This document shows, one piece after another, positions 11,012-21,631 of a stretch of DNA of 64,000 nt. The position numbers and the translations under genes are program-made. Source of the stretch: Bactericera cockerelli. Taxonomy: Eukaryota > Arthropoda > Insecta > Hemiptera > Triozidae. The stretch is taken from assembly GCA_024516035.1 (NCBI GenBank), contig CM044955.1, positions 43,900,592-43,964,591 of the forward strand. Direction: 5' to 3'. How positions within the stretch are numbered: position 1 is the stretch's first letter; every line of letters starts with the position of its first letter. Below the pieces are notes generated by a model that made no database searches, was not told where the DNA came from, and worked only from the letters and a program-made list of their open reading frames with translations.

Positions 11012-11357
11012 CTGATACAGTGCTACTCCCTCCACTGGTCAACATAAATGCAGATCCCACAGAGTTGTGATTAGTGAGGCTTGGCTTTAGATTGGTGGAA
11101 GTGAAAGCTGAGCTCGCCATGTTGTGATTGGGCAAACTGTTATTTGGCAAACTACTGCTGGAGATACCACTGTTCATCAGGTAAGAGTTTGTACTATTCT
11201 CCATCATACAACTGCTAGGCGTTTTATTTAGTAGAGAATCCAAATTGTGGGAAAGATTATTCAGACTGTCCACGGAGGACATTTTGTTTGAACTTTTGTC
11301 GTTCATAAAAATTGAACTTTTGTCGTCCATGAAACTAGAGCTGGTGAAGTCCGGAAC
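11012..11357 (-). CDS. Same gene, Ser/Asn-rich exon
   Basis: Acceptor ccttctctccctcag, donor gtaaattag; phase 0 in, one base over at the end. It encodes VPDFTSSSFMDDKSSIFMND and a long Ser/Asn/Leu-rich stretch with a duplicated FMDDKSS/FMNDKSS and repeated SLPN/LPNHN motifs. No known domain is seen. Confidence 0.8.
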
Positions 11358-11730
11358 CTGAGGGAGAGAAGGAAAATGTTCATGCATGAGATGCCTGGCA
11401 GTGTGTAACATGTGCCGATTGCCACAAGTAATAGTTTTGAATTAGTGATGGCCTCCAAACAAGACATCGTCCTGTCTTGAATATTGGAGAAACTTCTAGT
11501 ATTGTCAAAAATAGAAAAACCTTCCTGGACGAAACTCGGATTTGGTTTTGTCTGATGGTCTCTTTACAAGTCGAGGCGAATTCGCTCATAATTTTACGAA
11601 TTCAACTGAATAAAGATTTTTAAAAAATATCTTATTATTATCAAAAAACATTTTTTTTTTTTTAAAATGAGGGATGTTAAAATCATTTGTACATTTCACA
11701 CATCTTTTTCATGATAAGTGCTTTGACTAC

Positions 11731-11945
11731 CGTACACTGGTAGTCAAGTGGTTAACGTGCTGGTAATCCAACTAGCGTAGGGATCCGTCAGTTCGAATCC
11801 CACACAGTGCATGAATTTTTCCTCATTATTTTGAGTTTGTGACAACATAATAATAAGGCTCTGAGGGTTAGGTGGTAGAAAATCCTTTGAGCATAAATCT
11901 CGTCTGGTGCTTACTTTCCAAAGAGTGTTATTATTATTAAAAAGT
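11731..11945 (+). mobile_element. tRNA-derived SINE (family E) in an intron
   Basis: Box A-like tagtcaagtggtt and box B gttcgaatccc are at tRNA spacing, followed by a body ending in a (ttatta)n tail. It lies in the intron between exons 11012-11357 and 12094-12300, antisense to the gene. Confidence 0.65.
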
Positions 11946-12093
11946 ATTTGTGAAGAATTTTTGCAGTCATTAAAAATATTGTTAAAAAAAAATATTTATT
12001 CCACATTAAGACTTACATCAGGTAACAAAGTTCCCAATTAGATAATAGTATGTGAGTTAAGTTATTGAATTATTATGAAGAACATTCAATTAC

Positions 12094-12300
12094 CTGATTG
12101 GAATTCAAAAGCAGGTTGTTGGGTCCCGACTGGTAGTTGGGCATCAGAGAGCTACTAGATTTGATTTGCGGGATTTCAAAAGCACTCGCGAGATGAGAGT
12201 AAGTCATATCGTCGTCGTATAAACCTTGGATCTCGCGCATCTCCAGAAAATCAGAAGAGGAATCTCCGTTAGCGTTGGTCAGATTCAAAGAGGAAGAGTC
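12094..12300 (-). CDS. Same gene, acidic exon
   Basis: Acceptor ctctattctgcacag, donor gtaattga; 69 whole codons. It encodes DSSSLNLTNANGDSSSDFLE, then REIQGLYDDDMTYSHLAS and a Ser/Asn-rich end. The acidic and hydrophobic mix (FLEMREIQGLYDDDMTY) could be an activation-type segment; this is a guess from composition. Confidence 0.8.
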
Positions 12301-12677
12301 CTGTGCAGAATAGAGATGAATCAACTTTGGAATAATGATGGGTCAAGTATCAAAAAACAAGTCAAACAGCTTGTTAAATGATCAATAACCAAGCTTTACC
12401 TAGAAACTATGCTGGATCATATTTCTAATAAGAGATTTTTATAAAAATAAATTAAAAGAGATCTCTAATAACAAGAATAATGTTTAAGAAGTGTGTCTAA
12501 AATTGGCAGTGTAGTTATCATATGTGGTAATCACTTTTGTGATATCACAAATACTCAAAATCGCTTTACTAAATCTATGCTGAAGGACTTGAACCGCCGC
12601 CTTATCGATCAAGCTGAGGTCGGTTAAAATTAGTAGTGTATATTTTGTTTTTCAAGTTACGTAAATAACATACATAC

Positions 12678-12929
12678 CTGACCATCAAGAACATTATACA
12701 CTTCTGACATGAGAGTAGAAAGACCATCATCTGAGCTGACAACACGTCCACTACCACTCCCATTAGAACATCCATCACTACTGCCAATGCCACTAGAAAA
12801 ACTAACAGTAGAAGTATTGGAAGTGCTGGATAGAGTCAAACTGTTGACAATAGGTTCCAGACGATTGTTCAATGGAATATCTTTGGTCTCTTTAATGGGT
12901 GATTCTTTTTCTTTGTTATAGTCAAGACT
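12678..12929 (-). CDS. Same gene, Ser/Gly-rich exon
   Basis: Acceptor taaatttttcag, donor gtatgtatg; 84 whole codons. It starts SLDYNKEKESPIKETKDIPL (a charged segment) and runs into a Ser/Thr/Gly-rich stretch ending LMSEVYNVLDGQ. It joins in phase on both sides. Confidence 0.8.
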
Positions 12930-13239
12930 CTGAAAAATTTAAATGTCAGATATTTTTTTTAAACGGGCGGCGTACCCTGCCTGTGCTAACAAAATTAGAA
13001 AAAAATTCTATCTATAAAAGAAAATATTAATAAAATGTAAATTTAATTGGATAACTATACTACAAATTAAAAATCATTGAATTTAAGAGTGTAGGATTTA
13101 TTAGTAGACTTGACATTGGCGAACTATGATAAATGCTAATTAAAAATAAATAAATAAATGAAAAAGTAGACTTGATAAATTAAAATAATATTATATAATA
13201 ATACTTTGAATTATTCAATTACATTAATTTTTTTTTTAC

Positions 13240-13372
13240 TCTGGTAATGCCGCCACTGGTCGTTACTCATACAAGTAACTACTCATTTTTCCTCACGAGG
13301 TATGAGTGGACCCCTAACATCCAAGTACAGAGCAGAAAAATTCCTGCCCCGCTGGGGATCGAACCCAAAAGT
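13240..13372 (-). mobile_element. SINE family D fragment in an intron
   Basis: The plus strand shows the reverse complement of a B box (gctggggatcgaaccca) and the shared body gccgccactggtcg that also occurs at 21255-21430. Same orientation as the gene. Confidence 0.55.
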
Positions 13373-13553
13373 GTTTATAAGTTATTAGGAAAACAAAAAA
13401 GTCTGGTTTTTTCTGTGTATTATATATAGTGCACAGTTGGTACAGTCAGTAAAAAATTCTTTCCATTTTGCTCTAAGCAATTGTATGTTACAATAACATT
13501 TTTTTTAACTGTGGGTCTAAACCTACATAAAGTTGAAGATAATATATACTTAC

Positions 13554-13732
13554 AAAAGCATTTGTATTGCTGAAGCGTCCAATTTTTATTTTTGGTATGG
13601 AATAACCATCTGTGTCAACCAAAGCTACCTTTAGGGGTGGTACAGATTTTTTCTGTTGTTTTGGTCTCTTTGGTTTTGGTGTGATGTCATTGGAGCCTGT
13701 GGACTTCCTTTTTCTTCCAGGAGTTTTCTTTT
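13554..13732 (-). CDS. Same gene, basic AT-hook-like exon
   Basis: Acceptor tacctcag, donor gtaagtata; two bases complete a Glu codon and the exon ends on a whole codon. It encodes KKTPGRKRKSTGSNDITPKP, which has an AT-hook-like GRKR core and would serve as a nuclear-localisation-type basic tract, then KRPKQQKKSVPPLKVALVD and DGYSIPKIKIGRFS. Confidence 0.8.
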
Positions 13733-14482
13733 CTGAGGTAAAAATGTAAAAATAATAAAGTCTTTACAAATTGGGCATTCAAGACTGGACAACAATTATA
13801 TTCATAACAAAATATAATTAAGTGGATAAAAAAATACTTCTTTTTTAATACTTTTTCAAGATCAGCTTTTTTTTCTTTTTCTTCCAGCCTCTCAAATCAA
13901 AGATACTGTAAAGCTTTTTGATACAATAGCCTATGCCAATTGATATGGGATAAAGTAACTTACCAGGTAGTGTAGGGAGGCTACCTTAAAATATATGGAA
14001 AAATGAGTCATGAGTCTAGAATTGTTGAACTGTTTACCATAAAAGTATGTCCCAAAATGAGATGGAATATTGTTTGTTTACATATGAATTTGTAAAAAAA
14101 ATAGTGAATTATCTAGCAATGAATCTAGATTGGTAAATTAGATATCTTTCTTTTTGTCATTTTACAATTGGCCAAATGTCTGTATCAAATATTTAAATGA
14201 ATATGCGTTAACACATCAATCACCCTATCAGGTTCTGATCACATTTTCCTTATGTCAGATGTATATACCTATGCTTTTAGCATTGTGGTTCAATAGATGG
14301 GCCTGGGAGGAACCGATAGCAATTGATTTTGTTGAATTATAATGAAAACTAATGGAATTATTGGAAATGTAAAAAAAACACCTGTCAGGTGCGTATGCCT
14401 GACATCTTAGTGTATTTTGGGCCTGTGGGAAAATTTCATGACTTTACCTTGGGCAATTGATGTGTTAAAAAAATTATCATAC

Positions 14483-14668
14483 CTTTTGGCTTGGCAGTAG
14501 CTCTTTTCTGATTTTTATTTTTTGTGGTATTTGTGTAGTTATTTAATACTTCCTCTACTGATTGAACATGTTCAAGATAGATTGTTGGTTGGAATTCATG
14601 TTCATTGTACACATGATGAATCAATTCATTTGATGAGTGAAAAGAGGTTGAACATGGTGCACATTTCA
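14483..14668 (-). CDS. Same gene, C2H2 zinc-finger exon
   Basis: Acceptor gtgtttccag, donor gtatgataa; 186 bases. The first residues give CAPCSTSFHSSNELIHHVYN followed by EH, a single C-x2-C...H-x(4-5)-H finger, then a linker (YLEHVQSVEEVLNNYTN) and a basic end (KNKNQKRATAKPK). It is joined by one shared Leu codon to the exon at 21573-21631, across a 6.9-kb intron. Confidence 0.8.
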
Positions 14669-14919
14669 CTGGAAACACAAACAAAAAATGTTTACACATT
14701 ACAAATATAAGACCTCACTATTGAAGAAACTATTCAAATTTTGACAAACATCAATAATGTGCTAAGTTTGACTCTCAATAGTGCCTGTTCTATCCTCCTG
14801 ACTTCACATTTTAGTTTGACAAAATGTTTCTTTTGGGCCAAAAAGTGAAAATAATACTACTATTTTGAGTGATATTAAATTTAGCATAGCTGAATCAATC
14901 TACCAAAATTCACAGTAAT

Positions 14920-15160
14920 AACCCATTAACGCCTGAACTGTTGGAATTTGTTGATCCATTTTGAAAAAATAAATATCAAAACTTCTGATAGAACTATCTG
15001 GTGAATTTTACCAGACAGTTCTATCAGAAGGTAGCAAATATTGTCAACAATGAGAACTATTATGTTATAGAGTGGTAAAATGTACCGTATTGAACTAACA
15101 GGTCAGAAACTTCCACTGCCTCCATCAATGCCCTATGGCAATGCTAGGCGTTAATGGGTT
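14920..15160. mobile_element. 241-bp MITE with perfect 15-bp TIRs
   Basis: aacccattaacgcct at 14920-14934 is matched exactly in reverse complement at 15146-15160. Inside, near 14980-15030, is a hairpin with 21-bp arms and one mismatch (arm start cttctgatagaact). It has no coding capacity. It lies in the large intron. Confidence 0.75.
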
Positions 15161-15839
15161 GAGCTTGCTGTCTAGACTGTAAATTTACCCTTAACTTGAA
15201 ATTACCAATTAATGACCCCAGTAGCCTATTCGAATATACTGCCCAGATTCTCCGAATCTCCTTTTCTCCGTTTGAACCGTCAAATATCGTTTAAATATCG
15301 ATATCACAGAGTGCAATCGGAAAGTGAAAGAGGGAGTTGAAATAGCTGTTCTGCGCATGACATTACGTCAAATTGCCTATACTTCCAATGCTAACAAATC
15401 TCGATTTCTCTTTCCTTTTCAATTTCTGTTCGAATAATATTTTTTGGGAAAGTCAAACGGGGAGTAGAAAGGGCGCGTGATTTTTAAAAGAATGACTTCG
15501 AAACGGAGATTTAGGGCAGTAAAATGGTCGAAATTCGGGAAGAATAATTTCACTCCCCCAATTGGTTTTAAACAACCCTAATGGTAATTACTCGCCATAA
15601 TTACTTATTATAATTATTCAATAAGTAAAAGTATGTCATTTTATTAACATATTATATCATAGAATATTATTTTCCGTCTTTTTTAACGCAATAATTCCTT
15701 TAATTGAGAGGTCGTTGTTTTCGAAGATTTCCAGCCTAACAGCCGTTTCCATAGCTATATTGCTATATTTTACTATTCTTTACAATTATTTTTACCTTGG
15801 TAGTCATTACTGCGCACTCTGAAACAAGAATTATTTTAT

Positions 15840-17085
15840 ACTTAACTAGGGGTTTAACCGTACTTAGCAGCGGAATTTTTGTTACATCTAACTAGTCATC
15901 TACCCGTACTTCGTAAAGGGATTTTTTTTTAAATATACTAATCCGTTCTCCTTCAAGATATTATTATTTACGTTTTTTAACTAACTAACCATTTACCCAT
16001 ATTCTGCAACGAAATTTCTCTTATATCTAACTGGGTGTCAACCCGTGCTTCGCAATGTCATTCATTTTTAAATTAACTAGAGTTTTATGTTCTTCGTAAA
16101 GGAATTTATTTTACGTTTTACACCCAACGAGTTATTTACTCGTACACTGCAACGTGGTTTCTTTATTACCGAAGTAGTCGTCTACCCGTGCTTCGTAGCA
16201 GGTTTATTATTTCGGTTTTTTTTTTTTTAAATACTTGTGTACCTTACTAGCAGTCTACCCGTACTTCGTAGGAGGTTTCTTATTTCCGTTTTTTTTAAAT
16301 ACTTTGTATACCTTACTAGCCGTCTACCCGTACTTCGTAGGAGGTTTATTATTTCTGTTTTTTTTTTTAATACTTTGTATACCTTACTAGTCGTCTACCC
16401 GTACTTCGTAGCAGGTTTATTATTTCCGTTTTTTTAATACTTTGTATACCTTACTAGCCGTCTACCCGTAATCTGCTACAAGATTCATCTTATGCCTAAC
16501 TAGTCGTCAACCCGTACTCTCTACTACAACATTTCTCTTATAGCCAACTAGTATTCTACCCGCACTTTGCTACGGGATTTTTTTTATTATACTTTGTATA
16601 CCTTACTAGCAGTCTACCCGTACTCTGCTACAGTATTTCTCTTATAGTTAACTAGTCTGTAACCTGTACTTTGCAGTGGGATTCATTTTCAAATAAAGTA
16701 AACCTTAATTTTAAGCGCTTCGTAAGGGAATTTATTTGACGTTTTACACCCAAAGAGTAGTTTACCCGTACACTGCAACGTGATTTCTTTATTACTGAAC
16801 TATTCGTTCACCCTAACTTCGTAGCTGATTTGTCAATTCACGTTTCAAACCAAGCTAGTCGTCAACACGTACTCTGCTACGAGATTTCTCTAATACGTAA
16901 CTAGTCGCTAAGCCGTACTTTCTTACGGGATTTTTTTTACTAATACTTTGCATCTCTTACTGGCCGTCTACCCATACTTGGCTACAAGATTTTTTTTAGA
17001 GCTAACTAGTCGTTAACCCATACTTTGATACGGGATTTATCTTATGCCTAACTAGTCATTAACCCGTAAAATACCGATTTTCCTG
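15840..17085. repeat. Degenerate tandem repeat with core acccgtacttcgta
   Basis: At least 15 drifting copies of a unit of about 45-70 bp share actagtcgtc(t/a)acccgtactt(c/t)gta(g/c) followed by a T-rich stretch. The cleanest part, 16240-16450, has a period near 68 bp. Related units in the opposite orientation occur at 17690-17995 and 20930-21195. Confidence 0.75.
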
Positions 17086-17187
17086 CAGTCTAGATTGTAC
17101 AAAAAATATCTCTAGTCCGTCTGATTTTCTGCACAAAACAACGAGCTACATTTATTCACATTTCCCTGTAAATACTTGAACAGAACA

Positions 17188-17398
17188 AAGCGGTCAAGGG
17201 GACCGACTACTTCATAGGTCGCGGGTTCAAAACCCAACCGATGCCGAGATATGACAAGTTATATCCTCCCATTTGGGATTTTCACCATATAATACGTCTT
17301 CTGCTTACGCTTACTAACAATGGGACTCATTAATGAGTCCCATTATTAGGACTAATTAGTCCTAGTCGGCCAATATAAATAAGGCGATATTATTATTA
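17188..17398 (+). mobile_element. tRNA-derived SINE (family C)
   Basis: The B-box-like gcgggttcaaaaccc and the 3' end ataaataaggcgatattatt match the copy at 63303-63500. The A box is degraded. Confidence 0.6.
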
Positions 17399-17529
17399 AA
17401 GCACAATATACCTACGCGTATTCACTTGTCTCAGTAAATATTTGAAGACGTGATGCTACCCACTAAAAATTGTGACATAAGAACACAAATAATTCTTATC
17501 TTATCTTATCTTAAATGGGATCTATTGAA

Positions 17530-17620
17530 TTACTTCTCGCCCATCAGAGGGAAGGCATATTACGGGATGGTCAAGCTACAACATAGACCACAAGCGTCAT
17601 CAGTAGCTGCTGTTTCATTG
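17530..17620 (+). mobile_element. SINE family B body fragment
   Basis: cttctcgcccatcagaggg through gaccacaagcgtc matches the body of the family B copy at 22908-23200. No head is present. Confidence 0.55.
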
Positions 17621-17689
17621 CTACGAAATCCAAAATGCTGTAAAACCTTCTTGTTCTTCTTCTTCAAAAAATTCCCCCTTTGAAGTACA

Positions 17690-17995
17690 AGGTAAATGTT
17701 CGTTAGGTGAATTTAAAATTTCCTAATTTAAAGTACGTGGTGACGACTCGTTAGTTATAGAAACATTAAGCCCGTTGCACAGTAAACATAAAATTAAATT
17801 CAATATTTAGTTGTGAATTACAATTTGACAGCTATTTGGTTTTAAAATATATGCTGTTACAAAGTACGGAATAACATCTAGTTAGGTATAAATCTTATAA
17901 AAAAATACTACGTTGCAAAGTATGGGTTGACGGCTAGTTTGCTATGAAAAAATTCCCGTTGCAAAGTAGAGGGTCACTACTATTAAGAGGGCACA
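17690..17995. repeat. Inverted-orientation units of the acccgtactt repeat
   Basis: Units of the type gttgcaaagtatgggttgacggctagtt are the reverse complement of the array at 15840-17085. The matching units at 20930-21195 have the same orientation, so the element at 18059-20884 probably inserted into one continuous stretch. Confidence 0.6.
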
Positions 17996-18555
17996 ATATT
18001 TACCAGTATAAAATCAAGAAAAAATTATAAAAGATAGAGTATTATAAAAAATTTATACATATCGCACCCTCAGAATTAGATGGTGATATGTCAAAAATCA
18101 TGAATTTTTTTTTATTACTCTATCGAAATAAGCGAAACGAGACCTTTCGTTTGGTATAAGAATTATAATTCTAGCTCTTACCGTTCCCGAGATAGCGCTA
18201 GTGTTGTTTATTGATTATGTCAAAAAAGTGGAGGGACGTTGGAACAAGATGGTATTACGATCAGTTGTTACCAAGAGCTCCTTGGATCGAGACGTACAGT
18301 TCTTGGAATATAGTAATATTTGCGTAAGTTTTGATTTATCACTCTGTTTATTAAATTTTATTTTCAGTAATTGACATAAAAACTGAATTGTGCATGATTT
18401 TTTTGAAATATCACTCTCTTTGTCGAACATTTTTTGTGTTTTGTCAAGGTAGAAATTACTAATACAAAAGATTATGTGTTATATTACTTTCTTTTATAAA
18501 TTATTATTTTTTTTTTGGACTTAAAAATAATCTGGCCCGGTATTTTCGATATACA

Positions 18556-20199
18556 CTTGAGAGCAATAAATTCGGGACAGGACATTTCACCGTTTCAGTT
18601 GGTCCTGGTCAATTTGTGTTGCATGAAGTTGCTAAAGTATGCATATATTTGAAAAGCTTGTACTCATACCTTTCAGAAAATACACAATGTGTCCGGGTTA
18701 TGTACTATGCAACAATGATAATGGCCACTTTCCAGAAACACCTCATTTTGTTGATGAAAACACATGCACCGAGGGTATTTTAAATTTGATTTTTTGTTGT
18801 GATAACGCTTTTTTGGCCAGTAAGTTATTGAATTTCCTTAAATGCAACACTATGAGGAAGGAAATTCAGTTGAATTTTTCTTTTCATCATGGAGACATCG
18901 CACTCCATAGCTGTGAAAGTGGTTTTACTTGTGTTTCAAGGTGTTAAGCAAAGAAATGTTGCTAAGGAGCTAAATTTGTCGAAGTCTAAGGTGAACATAA
19001 TTTACCAAAGGTATCGGCAGACAGGTAGCTATGATCAGAGACCAGGATCTGCCAGACCAAAGAAGACAACTGCCGAGGAGGACCAATATGGTGTCATGAC
19101 AAGCTTAAGAAATCGAGACATGTCTGGTGTTGAGGTCCAACAGCAGCTTGTTATGGCCACTGGTGTTGATGTCAGCCCTTGGACAGTAAGGAGACGCTTG
19201 AAAGAGAAAGGTCTCATACCAAGAAGAAAAGCTACGGGACCCAAACTCAACAGACAACACCGACAACGTCATTTACAATTTGCCCTTGAACACGCTGATT
19301 GAGGAAATGGGGAATGGGGGCACGTTCTGTCCACGGATGAGAGCCGACCCTGCTTGTTCTTCAATGACAGACGTAAAAGGGTGTATAGAAGACCAGGTGA
19401 ACGGTATAATCAATGTTATATTCAAGAAACTGTGAGTTTTGGTTTAGGATCTTGTATCTTCTGGGGTGGAATCTCTATGGAAACTAAAACAGAGCTCGTT
19501 ATCATCAATTGTGGAGGACAAGGAGGTAACCTAACTGCAGAGAGGTATGTCACTGACATCATTGAAGATCATGTTGTCCCTTATGCAGGTTTTGTGGGTG
19601 ATGGATTCGTGTTAATGCAAGACAATCCCCGACCTCGTACAGCACGTATTGTAAGTGACTTTCTCCAAGAGGCCGGTATTCGAACCCTCAACTGGCCAGC
19701 CAACAGTCCTGATCTTAATCTTATTAAACACCTCTGGGACGAGCTTAAAAGACGTTTCCATGCTCGAAACCCGCCCCCAATGAACCACAGGGACCTGAAA
19801 CAGGCGCTTTATGAGGAGTGGGAGACTATCCCTCAAGAAACGGCTGCCAACCTAATCAAGTCCATGAGAAATCGATTGCAGGCTGTCATACAAGCTCGAG
19901 GGGGTAATACCAGATACTAAGAGGTAAGTAACAGCCAAATTTCCATGAAGACTTCGAAGAAATAACACAAAAAACACCGATATCATTTGCAGTGTTTTCA
20001 TGCTCGTTAGACCTCTTTTTGTTAATTGACTTATTATATTGAAAAACATGCTCACAATGAAAAAAAAATATACACCGTCTTAAAACCAACAAAATTTGCT
20101 TTCTTGGGATACTTCACACTTGAAAATCCAATGTAAAATAAAAATTATAAAAATCAAAAACTTTGAGAAAGTTACTGTCCCGAATTTATTGCTCTCAAG
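18556..20199 (+). mobile_element. Tc1-type element, 1644 bp
   Basis: The 25-bp inverted repeats at 18556-18580 and 20175-20199 are perfect (outer end cttgagagcaataaattcgg). The length and single internal transposase frame are typical of Tc1. A clean TA duplication is not obvious at the outer edges. Confidence 0.85.
18889..19920 (+). pseudogene. Tc1 transposase, inactivated
   Basis: The frame runs 343 residues from ATG 18889 to TAA. The N-terminal paired-type helix-turn-helix (GVKQRNVAKELNLSKSKV, then YRQTGSYDQRPGSARPKKTT) is followed by the catalytic core: first Asp in STDES (about 150), second Asp in MQDNPRPRTA (about 245). Two defects are seen. There is a TGA at codon 138, where Trp is usual (HAD-stop-GN). 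The third acidic residue is replaced by Lys at about 280 in SPDLNLIKHLWDEL, exactly 34 residues after the second Asp, where DD34E enzymes need Glu. With intact TIRs the copy could still be moved by another enzyme, but its own product would be dead. Confidence 0.9.
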
Positions 20200-20929
20200 C
20201 AATTTTTTGAAATTCATAATTATTTGTTTTTAGTTATTTCTTTTTAGAAACTTTGAGATTAAGTCTCAAGAAACAATAAAGTTTATACTCACATTGTCTT
20301 GTTTTCTACCTTTTACTGCTTAGCAATAAAACAATTGGGTATTTTACATTTCACTTTTTTAAACTGAATGAGTTTTCTTTTTTTTCTGACTTAATACCAA
20401 AAGCATAGATTTTAATATACCTCCAGTTTCAAATTGTCTTTTATTCTTCGATTCATATGGTAATATAGTGCTATAAAACTAAATTATCAAGGTACTATCA
20501 TTTCAAAATTGTTAATAGATGGTGCTATCTCGAATTTTTTTCGAGATAATACCCACTTTTGTTCACTTCTCATGGAAGAAAAGGTAATATAATACGATAT
20601 CACCTTATTAAAAATTGATTTTTTCTCGAAAAAAGGCAAAATCATAGAATGAAGTTTTAAGTCAAAATGCATTTTTTTCGAACGGTTACACAGGTAAGTT
20701 CTATTGAAGAAAAATACATTTTTTTACATAGAACTATAGAAAAGAACATGCTCAACTTAAGAACATATAAATCAAAACAGTAGCTTTTATTGTATTAATA
20801 CAGCGATAAGTCAAACTTTCTTTTGCGATTTCCCAAAAGTTGGTGTTTTTGACATATCACCATCTAATTCTGAGGGTGCGATATATAAATAAGTAAATGA
20901 TACTAGTGTCCTGACTAAAGGGCGTATAA

Positions 20930-21195
20930 AAAAGGTATAAAACCCGAAAAAAAATCCGTTGCGAAGTATGGGTTGACCGCGAGTATGCTATAAAAAATAT
21001 GCCGTTGCAAAGAACAGGGTATCACCTAGTTAGGTATGAAGCGTATATAATACTCCGTTGCGAAGTACGGGTTGATGGCTAGTTAACTATAAAAATTATT
21101 CTGTTGCAAAGTACGGGGAAACATCTAGTTAGGTATAAAACCTATAAAGATAAATACTCCGTTGCGGAGTACGGTTTAGCGGATTGTTGGCTATA
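20930..21195. repeat. Inverted-orientation units of the acccgtactt repeat, right part
   Basis: Four to five units of ccgttgcgaagtacgggttg with spacers containing ctagttaggtataaa; continuation of 17690-17995 across the inserted transposon. Confidence 0.6.
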
Positions 21196-21254
21196 ATATA
21201 TAGCAGAATTATAGGATTTTTTCCCTTACCTTTAACATCGTAATATTTTATTTT

Positions 21255-21430
21255 GCTTATAATTCCGCCACTGGTCGCTGCTCACATTGACACAGTTACT
21301 CATTTTTCATCATGGAGTATGAGTGGATGCAAGTACAGTGCACAAAAATACTGCTCTGCTGGGGATCGAACCCAGGGCACCATGCGTGCAATGCCTAACG
21401 CCTAGCGCGCTAACTCACTCCGCCACGGTG
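21255..21430 (-). mobile_element. tRNA-derived SINE (family D)
   Basis: On the minus strand the head has gtggcggagtgagttagcgc (A-box region) and gggttcgatcccc (B box), followed by the body shared with 13240-13372. It is at the right edge inside the outer element. Confidence 0.65.
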
Positions 21431-21572
21431 ACGTCAGTGACTACATTGAAAAGGAGAATCGGGGATTTGGAGAAGTATATTCGAACAGGAATCACTCCCT
21501 TTTTGCGAAACGGAGAATTGGAGAATCGGGGAGTGGGCAGTATATTCGAACAGGCTACAGGTAGATACTTAC

Positions 21573-21631
21573 AAAGAACAGGTTTATGCAGGTTTTTATG
21601 TTTCTTCTTAGTCTTTTCTGAAATTTTTTTC
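21573..21631 (-). CDS. Zinc-finger gene, first visible exon
   Basis: Acceptor ctaatgtcacccag and a consensus donor gtaagtatc frame 59 bases: one base, 19 codons (KKISEKTKKKHKNLHKPVL), one base. The trailing T plus the first two bases of the exon at 14668 make a Leu codon leading into KCAPC, so the frame continues cleanly across the intron. The peptide is strongly basic. Upstream exons were not found in the window. Confidence 0.7.

Larger units (their letters stand above)
18059..20884. mobile_element. Non-autonomous DNA transposon with 39-bp TIRs, split by a Tc1 insertion
   Basis: Ends 18059-18097 and 20846-20884 match over 39 bp in inverted orientation (outer end atatcgcaccctcagaatta). Removing the Tc1 copy inside leaves about 1.18 kb with no convincing ORF. 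Confidence 0.8.
15221..21558. mobile_element. Outer inverted-repeat element filling the big intron
   Basis: The 25-bp ends at 15221-15245 and 21534-21558 are inverted copies of each other with one mismatch (outer end gtagcct, inner core ttcgaatatactgccca). They bound 6.3 kb that holds the degenerate tandem repeat, several SINEs and a second inverted-repeat element. The right end lies only about 14 bp from the splice donor at 21572. No transposase of its own is visible, so it may be a small non-autonomous element inflated by later insertions. Confidence 0.6.

Noticed and set aside
18639..18947. ORF overlapping the start of the Tc1 transposase
   Set aside because: Upstream non-coding part of the Tc1 element in another frame; the transposase start at 18889 explains the region.
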